Below the pieces are notes generated by a model that did no database searches, had not been told where the DNA came from, and worked only from the letters and a program-made list of their open reading frames with translations. Position numbers and translations under genes: made by a program. A stretch of 64,000 nt of DNA from Hanleya hanleyi. Taxonomy: Eukaryota > Mollusca > Polyplacophora > Lepidopleurida > Hanleyidae. The stretch lies in NCBI GenBank assembly GCA_036873755.1, contig JAVTVY010018879.1, forward strand, positions 1 through 64,000, read 5' to 3'. Shown here piece after piece: positions 11,320 through 21,310 of the stretch. Each line of letters opens with the position of its first letter. The stretch's first letter is position 1.

Positions 11320-14300
11320 ATGGCAACCGCACGTAAGGTTCCTAAGACGAACGAAGCTAATCCCACAGAAGATACCGTTATCAGTTTTATACATCAGGTT
11401 TCATCCATTAAAATCAGTTCATCGTACAACAGATACTTCAATTTCACCTTTCAAGCTGACAAGAAAGAATATTTTGACGCTGTCTGCTTTGGTGACGAAA
11501 AAAGAACAGAAATGGTGACGGCTGCAAACAGTTCAAAACCGCTTCGTTTACAACATATAACCAGATCACTCAGTAAGTACTGCAAAGCCCTTCCAACTAT
11601 AGTGACATCAAGAAGCTGCCTTCAGCCCCCACTTTGCAGGCTCATCTGAAAAACACAAAATATCCTCCGTATAAAAAACATTGAACAGACTGAAATAATT
11701 TATACACTTTCTAAATGTTACGATATGCTCAACATCTAAGCCAATGCAGTGTGATTTGATTAGTCCATTCATGAAGAAGACTTTCTGGTCGTAAAGTACT
11801 GAAGCACATTATATCTCGTAAACTGATCAATGAAATCACATTTTCATTCTACTATGTTCATTTTAATGATTTTTCCCATTCTCTATGATACAATGAAGTC
11901 ACTAAGGGATTTTTCTCCCTCTGAAAGGTCTAATTTTAACACAGAAGTAAATGAAAAAAACTTTTAAAAAGTCTAGTTCAGCTCTGATTTTAACACATAA
12001 TTTAAACAGATGTACTATCTTTTACTTCGTCAAATTGTAGAAATTTATCTCGAGTATGAGAGAAGATTTTTAGCAAAAACATGTTATGCTCCATTCAGGC
12101 CCAAGTTAAAAATTCCCCAGTTACACGGGTGGCAATCACGGCAGTGTAATTGATAAAACAACTGATCCTTTGTTTAGAACCGCTGTTACTTCCGTTATAT
12201 CTAAAACAATAATTATTCTTATGTTTATTTTTATTTTCAGATCAAACAGATGGTACAAAATATAAAATCTTATGTAACCGCAAAACAACAATAACCCCTA
12301 TGGATAGAAAGAATGTCAACTTTAGATCTAAAATCCCACCAGATTATGAAAAGAAAACACTACAACAAGTTAAAGAACATGGAACCATTGGACATTGGAT
12401 AAGTATCCTCACTTGTTATTACTCGCATTATTTGTCTTACACCAGATACAAATACAGCAGACATTATTGCATTTATTTTTATATATCTAGCCGAACTTAC
12501 AGCTCAGACTATGTCTCCACAACAGATCTGCTAACTAACAGCAGAAAATATCATGGCCGCATATTGTATTTATTTCACATCTGCCAGAAAGTTTTAAATT
12601 ACAATTTTGTACAGTCTCTTCAATACAATTTTATTCAAAGAAGATAGTAAATCAACGAATGCATAATATTATATCTGAGTTTTCTGATTATGTGTTGAAA
12701 AACTACTAACACAGCATTATAATGTCATCAGGAATTATATCACATATAATATCCGTACTCTCTAAAAAACTTGAGTGAACTGTTCCACTCAAGCTTGAGT
12801 GAGTTACTTTTCACTCAACTTGAGTTACTTTTCTGTCAACTCCAATTAAAACCACTCAAGTTCACTCAACTTAAATGGAATCAATTTCCACTCCTATACT
12901 TCAGTAAATCTCACTCAAGTTGAATGCATTTAACTCAAGTTAAGTGAAAAGTAACTCAAGTTGAGTGAAAATCTCGCTCAACTATTGAGTAAGATAAATT
13001 TCCACTCTTACTAGAGTAACATTTCATATAACTTTTTTAGAGAGTAATATTATATCTAAGTTTTCTGATCGTCTGTTGAAAAAAAAACTGAACACAAGAT
13101 TACAATGTTATGAGGAATTATATCACATTGATATTATAGAATCATACTGTATTAACATACTGTCTTTAACAAAAATACAACCTTCATACGATATCAAAAT
13201 TATCAATTTCGCCCTCTTTAGCTAGCCGAACTATCATGGTTGTCAACTTCAGCATCAAATGCAACTTGGCTTACTTTATATGAACAGCCATCATCATTCA
13301 CATTTTCATTTCATAATATTTTTTTCTCAGTTTTACGGCAATAATTTTGCTAACAATTTTTAACCCTGATCTAATTTTGCCCGAACTGTATTGTCATTAA
13401 TTAAATCCGTCCTTCCACACATATGTCAGCTGCATATCTTTAAACGATACTACTAACAATTCCTAATTTGATAAGCTTACCTACCTTATCAAACAATAAA
13501 CTCCTGCGGATAATTGATCTGATTGCTATGGTAACATACTGATAAATGATCTTACTGTGTACTTTCTTAAAATCTCTGAATTCTTTGTTATTCTAATACT
13601 GCTGATATTTAAATTTTCTTTACTTTTCTTAAACATCTTCGATAATACCATTTCCATTCAAAGCGAATTTGTTTGCGGTTGCTTTTCCTCTCAACTTGTT
13701 TCTTTCCAATTGTTCTACCTAGCACTGAGGTCAAACTATGGCATGTCTATGTCAAACCTTTCTATTTATGAGTCCGACTACACCATGCCTAGGTCAAACA
13801 GATGCGCTTATCATCAGATAATCAGTGGTGGTTTCAATCGCATTATATTAATTCTTGCTCAAACATCTGCTGTATAAAACATGGTCAATGGCACTAAAAT
13901 CACAATTTTTACATTGAATATATCTTATGACAGAGACATTGAAATCAGAGTAGCATTTCTAAGTCGAAAATACTTGCTTATCATATGACAATAAGCAAAA
14001 CCTACTTGATACTATCTCAAATTCGTTAAATTCTATTCACTCACTCACTATCTCAAATTCTCATTTGAAATATGCAATTCAATAATATGTCCTGATAAAT
14101 TTACTGAAGCTTCTATTTCAATATAGTTCTATAAAACACTGAATTCATAAATACTATATTGCAATGTTCTTTCACTCTATTCACAGACTACAGTCGAGGC
14201 AAAAGTCACTGCAGTACACGAGCCAATAACAAGGAAAACAATGACTGGAGAAGAGGTACTTTTGGGTAAATGTAATATATCTGATGACACCTGTACCCTT

Positions 14301-14897
14301 GAACTGGCTGTCTGGGGTCAAGAAGACCAGGCAAAATTAACACTGAATTCAAGTTATAAGTTCACACGGTTAACAATCAAACAATATGAAGGCTTAAAAT
14401 TTTTAAGCTTTTCCAAACTTACAGAATTGATACAAATTGAAGATTTAGGAAAAGTTGATTCAACAGAACCTGAGCAGCCAATTTTGAAAACCACAACAGG
14501 TGAAATCATGATGGTAGACTGCTCAACAACTTATCACTGTCGTTCTTGCAAAAAAATGCTTCCAAATTTGTCTGACTGTAACAATTTTATTAAATGCCAA
14601 AATTGCAGAATGACACAAAAGCCAGAAACTCTACAACCAAACACTACAGTCAAACTTGTTTTGGAAGACAACAACACAAAATATACAATACACCACGATA
14701 CTGTAGTAGATCTTTTGAAAACATTCAATAAAACCAACCTACTTCAGGATCCAGAGGACTTGGAAGCATTCATTTTCTCATTACATGTTGTCACCATTGA
14801 ATCAACAATGAATGATATCGTTACAACAGTTTCAAAAAAACCAGCCACCTCAAATCTGCCAAATACTAACACACCTAATAACCATCCTGATACATGA
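11320..14897 (+). CDS. OB-fold/RPA-like DNA-binding protein with Cys4 zinc ribbon (predicted, three exons)
   Basis: I predict three coding exons: 11320-11572, 12241-12402 and 14194-14897. Donors are GTAAGT at 11573 and GTATCC at 12403. Acceptors are 'ttttattttcag' ending 12240 and 'ttcacagactacag' ending 14193. With these junctions the frame stays open for 373 codons (372 residues). Choosing the nearby AG at 14186 instead breaks the frame. Exon 1 starts MATARKVPKTNEANP and contains a YFNFTFQADKKEYFDAVCFG strand pattern, exon 2 is basic, and exon 3 has TCTLELAVWGQED and LKFLSFSKLTEL, typical OB-fold strands. A zinc ribbon follows with C254/C257 and C273/C276 (YHCRSC and KCQNC). The layout resembles RPA1-type OB folds plus the RPA zinc ribbon; single-stranded-DNA binding is inferred. 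Lineage-expanded uncharacterised proteins of this kind are common in aquatic invertebrates. A MITE lies in the second intron. Confidence 0.7.
12660..13136. repeat. ~90-bp flanking duplication around the intronic MITE
   Basis: 12661-12755 ('aatattatatctgagttttctg...aggaattatatcacat') is repeated at 13046-13136 with about 80% identity. The MITE lies exactly between the two copies. Either the MITE landed at the junction of a tandem duplication, or both flanks belong to a larger composite element. Confidence 0.6.
12756..13046. mobile_element. MITE with 15-bp terminal inverted repeats and internal 'actcaagttgagt' foldback
   Basis: The left end reads TACTCTCTAAAAAAC and the right end is its near-perfect reverse complement (TTTTTTAGAGAGTA). 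The 291-bp interior is built almost wholly of palindromic 'cactcaacttgagtt' variants, so the transcript could fold into a long hairpin. It has no coding capacity. It lies in the second intron of the OB-fold gene. Confidence 0.75.
13137..14160 (+). other. Remainder of intron 2 of the OB-fold gene
   Basis: AT-rich sequence without protein-like open frames. The open stretch 13557-13877 is hydrophobic low-complexity translation and is not supported as an exon. Confidence 0.5.
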
Positions 14898-15572
14898 TGT
14901 ATTTTTGCTGACAATAGTGACATGAATATAAACACTGAACAGTGACATGCATTTAAATGTACAAGTTAGCTGATAAGCATCTTTTTCTGTTTTCCTGTTG
15001 TATCTTTTTCCTCTTTCCATTTTGTTTACACTTTCAGTAATTCAATGTATTATTTCATTAAAAAGAGAATACAAAGAATATTACTTAAAATTGTTACCAT
15101 ACACAATTATTGTTTTCATGTATAGGAGAAATACATTACAATGTGTTCACAGCTTGATGATTAAATAGACTTAATACCTTTCAAGTTAGTTCAATGTTTA
15201 AAGAAAGACATTCGTTTTATGTTTCGTCTTCAAGTTTGGATTTTCATTATGCTTATATAAGAATATTTGTTTGAAAATTGATTGAAGTATTCAATTAACA
15301 AACTATTTTTGTTTACTCCATAAGACATAGTGATTCTCATATTTTCATAATTAAATATACGTATGTGTGTATTTTGTTATACCTTCATACTGTATTGAAT
15401 TATTTCTTGTTATATACATTAATCTATTGTATATAATAGTAATCATTCTATTCAATATCAATTAATGATATCATTATTTTATGTACATGTATGTACTCAT
15501 AAAGTGCAAGTATGGTTTTATTTTACTATAAAGCATACTATAGTTGTTCAGCCAACTCTGAATAATGAAAAC

Positions 15573-15679
15573 AATAAAAATGTCATGATCGTATATATTT
15601 AATTACATCAATTTCTCTATCGCATAAATGATATGTTAATTTCATATTATACTTTTATTTAAATCTTTGTATTCAATAA
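15573..15679 (+). terminator. Candidate poly(A) signals of the OB-fold gene
   Basis: AATAAA occurs at 15573-15578 and again near 15675, in an AT-rich stretch about 0.7 kb after the stop codon. This would give a 3' UTR of 0.7-0.8 kb. Confidence 0.35.
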
Positions 15680-16050
15680 AAAAAACATTTCATTTTCTAT
15701 ATATGTGTTAACTTTCTTCAACAATCAATCAATAATTTATAAGTAGTATCTTATCCTTCTCTGTGATATTATTATTACTAAATCTCAGCAATTGTTCAGT
15801 CAATGATGGTCAAACTTCAAACACATATTAAACATGTGAAGATTTAATGAAAATGGAAATTTAGTTGTAATTGGTCACAAGGTTCAGCGGCGATTGTCGG
15901 CTCAAGGCGCACCCATGGCTCAACTCCAGTTTTCCCTAAAAACTATCGGTCTCATTTTATGTTTAATTCTGCATATCTGACCAGGCTTGTTTTTCCATAG
16001 GAATACAGGAATCCAATTCCCGTCAGCACTCCCGCAAAATAATTTGCATG
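15680..16050. other. Unrecognised intergenic stretch
   Basis: I see no gene or repeat of note. Confidence 0.4.
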
Positions 16051-16186
16051 AAGCCAGTTATTTTGTTGCAGAATATTGACTTAGCTACTGGGGCTCCTTT
16101 GCCAGCCAGTTATTCTATTGCAGCATATTGAAATAAGTATTGGGGCTCTTGCCAGCCAATTTTTCTGCTGCTGCATATTGACATAC
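16051..16186. repeat. ~50-bp tandem repeat, three units
   Basis: 'gccagttattttgttgcag', 'gccagttattctattgcag' and 'gccaatttttctgctgctg' begin successive units, each followed by 'catattgac...ggggctc.tt'. Confidence 0.65.
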
Positions 16187-16221
16187 CTAATAATCACCAG
16201 ATTCATACAAGGTCTAATATA

Positions 16222-16422
16222 TCTTAATACCTCACAAAGAGGTGGGACCAGGGCGATGATTGACAAGGATCCAATATTTAATACCTCACAAAGAAGTGGG
16301 ACCAGGGCGATGATTGACAAGGATCCAGTATTTAATAACAAGGATCCAATATTTAATACCTCACAAAGAGGTGGGACCAGGGCGATGAACCTTGATAAGG
16401 ATCCAATATTTAATGCAGATAA
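16222..16422. repeat. ~57-bp tandem repeat, three full units plus a partial
   Basis: The units read 'atacctcacaaagaggtggg', 'accagggcgatgattgacaa' and 'ggatccaatatttaat'. The partial unit at about 16335-16352 has only the 'aacaaggatccaatatttaa' part. Low divergence shows a recent origin. The 102-residue open frame over it is a repeat artefact. Confidence 0.8.
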
Positions 16423-16777
16423 GTGATCAAATATATGCCAAGTGACTATTAGTGACTAAATATAGACATACAAAAGCCTTTCAACCACTAATGTTCCCCA
16501 AAACTCATCTCTGTGGAACTACTTTCATGTAGCGTAAAGCTATCCCGTGAGTCGGTTTGTACTTTTGTCTATTTCCCTACAGCATTCTAAAGAGCCTCTG
16601 GCTAACGCCAGATCTAAAAAAATAGAACGGATCTAGCAATATAGCCCAGGGCTACTGTTTAAAGGTGCCAAGTAGTCACAGATTTTAGGCCATATTTGGT
16701 CTAAAATGAAGTTTACAACAACTTTCAAATGTTGACTTTGAACATATCACAATTACATCTTATGAGGTTTTGCGATA

Positions 16778-17823
16778 TGAAATTGAGAATTTTGTAAGCA
16801 CACGAAGTGTGCCCCATGAAATTCTGATTTCATAAGCAAAACCAAGTAAGATGTAATAGTCCCACCCACCCAACCCAATCTAAATCTGAATTCAGGTGGC
16901 TTACATTTAACTAATCTACTGTACTGTAGATTGTACATGTATATCCTGAATCTTAATGCATTTTGGATGTTAAGTACCATAATAACCTAAAGATATCGGA
17001 ATTGTATTCAAAGTAAGGTTCAACTTGTGAAGTTACAACAGTACTGTTTGAAATACATGTAGTCTAATCTATCTCTGAAATAGAATTCAATCGTCCAAGG
17101 AAAACGTACTCCAGGTTGTGTTGATTGTGCTGGAAAGGACTAATATACCTCCAATATGTGATGGTTGAGGCCAATAACTCACAGTAGCATTTAAACATGC
17201 CATGATCAAGGGAGTTAACCCTTAAGAACATTTAACCATCTATATCTTTATAGTGAGTGAGTGAATATGATTTAACGTTGCTTTCAAGTATATTTCAGTC
17301 ATATCACAACATTGGGTCCTATTCCTTTTCACACCCGGGAACCACGCAGGTGCGGTCCTATTCCTTTTCACACCCATGAACCCCACAGGTGCTTCAGTTA
17401 GTCGCCTCTTTACAACAAGCTGCCTGAGGAGCTGAGGCCTATTCTTACCATGACTTGCCATGTGCATAACAACATCTCCGGTCATGACGGGGCCTATATC
17501 TTTATATACCAATACACATGTAACTTAAACATAACATGAACTTTGGTTTATTCAACGAGCTTAATATTTTAAATCACAAAATACAATCTTCATATGTCAC
17601 ATGTAACAGTATGAATAATTTGTCTCGCTCTTCTCGAACTGTATGGCACTCGACTATTTTAGAGAAGGGATACTTAGGAAATTTTCCATTTCCGGTTTAC
17701 TTTTCAATGGCTTGTATCATAATTTAATGGAGATTATCACTATTACATCTTACTCGGTTTTGCTTATCAAATCAGAATTTCATTGCGCACACTTCTTGTG
17801 CTTACAAAATTCTCAATTTAGGC
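16778..17823. mobile_element. Inverted-repeat element with ~80-bp arms
   Basis: 16782-16860 is the near-exact reverse complement of about 17738-17816: 'gagaattttgtaagcacacg' on the left matches 'cttgtgcttacaaaattctc' on the right. The arms enclose about 0.87 kb that contains the SINE at 17.25-17.50 kb. No transposase is visible, so this is a non-autonomous or foldback element, or a pair of inverted copies of one short repeat. Confidence 0.65.
17250..17500 (+). mobile_element. SINE (abalone-type)
   Basis: The head 'tgagtgagtgaatatga', the phrase 'atttcagtcatatcacaaca' and the tail 'gttagtcgcctcttt...gaggcctattcttacc' are characteristic of a SINE family abundant in abalones. An internal 'tcctattccttttcacaccc' segment is present twice (about 17326 and 17358). 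Family recognition is from memory, not from a search. Confidence 0.6.
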
Positions 17824-18290
17824 TCTCCAGTCTAGCTCACTAGCTTTCCTGGTATCTCCTTATCGCATCATTGATTCTAATACTTCACACCACTCGTATC
17901 TGCAGATGAAAAGGAACAAAACCATGTTGGGATTCCAAGTTGACGCAACATCGCAACCAAATGTTTTTGTGCAGCTTGCCAAAATGGTAACGTTCCTCGG
18001 ATAGCTTTCAGAAATTTGTAGCACTAGTCACATTTTAAAATGTCTTTTAACGGCTCATTCTCTATCAACATTTGTGCATTTATTGTTCTCTCGCTTCCGG
18101 TTCCTTTGCACAGTGCAATTGAGACTCTACTCTTCACTTGATGTACTTCAGAGTTTAGACTTGAACTGAGAATAGAATATGAATCTATATTCATTACAAA
18201 CCCATTGTCTGCACCCATTAAACAACAATGGATATACCTGGCTAATGATATCTTACTCTGACGTTCATCACTTAAGAGTTGGAACGCGTC
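17824..18290. other. Unrecognised stretch
   Basis: I see nothing supportable; the 167-residue minus-strand open frame that ends here (18024-18527) runs into the neighbouring array and is an artefact. Confidence 0.4.
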
Positions 18291-18837
18291 ATGGCCATAT
18301 TCGATTTTTGAATCGGACCAGAAATCATATCTTGCACAGCTGGACAAGGGAAACCTTTGTACCAAATCTGAGAAAGATCCATGCTGTATTGCCTGACAAA
18401 TCACAATTGCCTGACAAAGTTTCATATGGAAATCGAAGATGACCGCCTGGTGGCCATATTGGATTTTCGAATCAGACCAAAACAGGTATCTTGTACAACT
18501 AGACCTCAAGGGAAACTTGTGTACCAAATTTCAGAAAGATTCATGCAATACTTCCCGAGAAATCATGATAAATTTTCATGAGAAAATTCAAGATGGCTGC
18601 CTGATGGCCATATTGGATTTTCCAATCGGACCAGAAAAGATATCTTTCACAACTACACCCCAAGGGAAACCGTTGTACCAAATTTGAGAAAAATCCATGC
18701 AGTAGTTTCTCAGAAATCGTGATAACAAACTTTCAGTGATAACAAACTTTCATCAGGAAATCCAAGATAACCGCCTTGTGGCCCTTTTGGATTTTCGAAT
18801 CGGACCAGAAAAAATATCTTAGTTGCATAACTAGACC
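18291..18837. repeat. ~155-bp tandem array interrupted by a DNA transposon
   Basis: Units begin with 'ggccatattggattttcgaa' at about 18293, 18452, 18606 and 18779, continue with 'tcggaccagaaa', 'ggaaacttgtgtaccaaatt' and 'gagaaagattcatgcagta', and end 'atggctgcctg'. The fourth unit is cut at 18837 by the transposon and resumes at 21207, ending near 21310 with an 'acagacggatgg' tail. Confidence 0.8.
18829..18837. repeat. Left target-site duplication of the DNA transposon
   Basis: AACTAGACC is repeated at 21207-21215 immediately outside the right inverted repeat. The uninterrupted units of the surrounding array read 'caactagacct', which shows that the insertion duplicated nine bases (or eight plus a chance match). 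Confidence 0.7.
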
Positions 18838-19342
18838 TAGCTAAATAATATATAGCCCTCAAGAGTATGAGGGCTATAGGTCGGCCCCAGTCACCTCCAG
18901 CGAGGGTTTTAGATAATTTTATTACGAATCACCCACCTCTGGACCTGCCGTACATCTAATCTCTATCCCCTCCTGCGCACTATTTCAAAATCTTGCACAC
19001 TATTGTTAAATAGTAACGAATATATCGCCGTCTGAATTTCCCAGACGACTTCCACTTTAAACGCGCCATGTTAAAGGTCAACCCAAACGCTCTGAGGTCA
19101 AAAATATAAAAAAAATAGTCCTTTCGATTCTGAAAATAATGATATTTTTTTCATAATTTTGTGCAGTCTGGTTGGCGAGATATTGCCGTTTGAAAGGTGA
19201 AAATCGCTCTCCTGTCAATTCCAGCTGTGACGTCACGGAGGGAAGCCGTCTTGTATTCTCTATGTTAAAGCCGTATACCACAGTCGTATTTAGCTGCTGA
19301 TTTCTGGAGATTTTCGGAGTATCGGGGCATCATTTTTTAAAT

Positions 19343-19646
19343 ATGCCGCGACGTTGTGTAGTGGGAGGTTGCAGTTTTACTACAGATGACGGTGTTAGTA
19401 TTCATTTGTGGCCCAAAGACGAGAAAATCGCTGCAAATTGGACGAAATTTGTACTCAACACGAGAGTGTGGAAAGAGGGCCCGAGCCAGTACTCGTATAA
19501 TTTTCTCGGCACATTTTGACAGAAAGACATCATTCGAGGACATCTACAGCGTAGCAGTTGAATTCGGGTACAAACCAAAACTAAAGAGAACAGCTATCAA
19601 ACGTAAGCACAATCAGAATGTGACGGCAAAGAAATCGGACAAGTAG
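19343..19646 (+). pseudogene. THAP zinc-finger protein relic inside the transposon
   Basis: From the ATG at 19343 the frame reads MPRRCVVGGCSFTT, VSIHLWPKDEKIAANWTKFV and so on to a stop near 19520. This is the first half of a THAP domain: C5 and C10, the aromatic-proline WPKD and the conserved Trp. The second half, FSAHFDRKTSFED, is read one frame over (19386-19646), and the frame change lies near 19490-19500. The third zinc ligand, normally Cys in a C-x2-H pair, reads Phe (FSAHF). The tail is basic (KRTAIKRKHNQN). So the domain has both a frameshift and a lost ligand. THAP domains bind DNA in cellular factors and in P-element-like transposases; here it probably recognised the element's own ends. 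Confidence 0.75.
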
Positions 19647-20457
19647 AAATTCACGGACATCGGCTGAACGAACCTAGCCCGCAAGCGAGGCCTCGGGCAG
19701 GGGGACGGCTGTACATGCCCTGCTCGCTCTCGCGTGGCATTTGTTGCTTGAGCACCTACAGGTTAGACTGGATGAGTCTCTATTTCATATATACACGTTT
19801 AACCATTTGTTCCAATGTGTCTTAATGTCTGTATTTGTATGTCCAATTTTATTCATTCTATGTATGCGTTTTTAGCCAAATGTTGGCACAAACTTCACGC
19901 AAATAAATTATCTAAATTATATACTATTTAATAATAATAATAAAATGATCTTTCATAAATATATATACGTTTGATAAGTAAATAAATAAAAAAACACCAA
20001 TTGGAGTGAATGGCTGTAGATACAGAAGTGATAATTATACTTTCATAATCCCTTGACATTTGAGATTGTGGGAATATCATTCGATTTCAATTTAATTGAG
20101 GTAATTTGTCGAAAATTGAGCAAATGTGAATGCCGATCCACTCACCACGGCTTACTTTTCGCCATGAATGTCCAAAGTTTTTTTATCAAACTATATAATT
20201 CTGAAATTGGTATTTCATGGGGATTATGGGAAAACAAACAAAATTCAAGTCGGACGTATATCAGTAGAGTTATCAACAGTTTACTGTCCATACTGCCGAA
20301 TCCCGGAGTTTATCCCTTCGAAAAGGCTGCCTCGGTCAGTAACAACATTAACAACACATATGTGCTCGTTCGTTACATCACAGAATCGTTCTACATTCAA
20401 TACAGTTTGAAATATATGGACATTTGGTCTTATAGATGACGATAATAAGGTTTCCAG

Positions 20458-20739
20458 TCAAGTTGCATACCAATCTGTATTCAACAAACGACCTCTCCGA
20501 ATCCTGTCGTCGTCGAGTTCCACGTTGTCAGAGTGGTTGTCACTGTCAGAATCGGAGTCGTACGGCTCAAATTGATAGGGCTGAATTCCGCCGTTGGTCT
20601 GCAAACAACTGTTAATTTGCCTGTCATCCTCCTCCTCTATGTCTATTTCATCTTCTTGGCGAAAAATATTTCCATCTAAGCAGCTGATATCGCTCGAATC
20701 GACATCTGAACCGGAGCTCCGACTGCACTCGCTTTCCAT
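20458..20739 (-). pseudogene. P2X7 C-terminal-domain-like relic inside the transposon
   Basis: This 93-residue frame starts MESECSRSSGSDVDSSD, is strongly acidic, and contains IQPYQFEPYDSDSDSD followed by RRGRLLNTDW. The pattern 'Q-P-Y-x-F-E-P' plus 'R-L-x-N-x-x-W-C-x-C' opens the zinc-binding C-terminal domain of P2X7 receptors, which also occurs without the channel in many invertebrate 'P2X7-like' proteins. Here the Trp is followed by Tyr rather than Cys, and a stop comes three codons later, so the Cys-rich body is lost. It lies opposite in strand to the THAP relic within the same inverted repeats. Confidence 0.6.
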
Positions 20740-21206
20740 GTTATCCGCTGTTTTTTCTCAGGCAACTTCCCTGCGTGACGTCATCAACCCAGCTGTGAAA
20801 GTGTGGAAAAGCCCACTTTGCTCCCATATTACGTGTGTTTGTGATCAGATTAGAATTTTTTCAATATTTTTTTCATACAAAGTGAAGTATGAACTATGAT
20901 TTTTAAGGATTTTTAGACCAAAAAAAATTCCGTTTGGGTTGACCTTTAACCGTATAGAGTGACGTCACCAACATGGCGCGCAGAGAGCTAGAAGTTTCCG
21001 ACTGAAAAATTCAGACGGCGATATATTCGTTACTATTTCACAATAGTGTGCACGATTTTGAAATAGTGCGCAGGAGGGGATAGAGTTTAGATGTACGGCA
21101 GATTCAGAGGTGGGTGATTCGTAATAAAATTATCTAAAACCCTCGCTGGAGGTGACTGGGGCCGACGTATAGCCCTCATACTCTTGAGGGCTATATTATT
21201 TAGCTA

Positions 21207-21310
21207 AACTAGACCCCAAGGGGAACTTGTGTACCAGATTTAAGAAACATTCATGCAGTAGTTCCTGAGAAATCATGATGACAACAACTGTTTTACAGAC
21301 GGATGGACGA
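21207..21310. repeat. Resumption of the ~155-bp array after the transposon
   Basis: The array unit continues ('aactagaccccaagg', 'aacttgtgtaccagatt', 'cattcatgcagtag') and ends in the 'acagacggatggacgacaag' tail typical of these mollusc arrays; a similar tail is at about 47.12 kb. Confidence 0.75.

Larger units (their letters stand above)
18838..21206. mobile_element. 2,369-bp DNA transposon with ~250-bp terminal inverted repeats
   Basis: The left end TAGCTAAATAATATATAGCC matches the reverse complement of the right end. Similarity continues, with small gaps, over 18838-19090 and 20931-21206, down to 'ggtcaacccaaacg'. About the first 185 bases of the arms are nearly identical. Each terminus has a small internal hairpin, 'agccctcaagagtatgagggct'. 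The interior carries a THAP relic on the plus strand and a P2X7-C-like relic on the minus strand, but no recognisable transposase catalytic domain. THAP DNA-binding domains are found in P-element-type transposases, so a THAP-associated superfamily with an 8- or 9-bp target duplication is likely. It is non-autonomous as it stands. Confidence 0.85.

Noticed and set aside
18024..18527. 167-codon minus-strand ORF
   Set aside because: Half of it is the ~155-bp tandem array read in reverse; repeated segments (PLRSSCTRYLFWSDSKI and a second similar one) reflect the array, and no domain is present.
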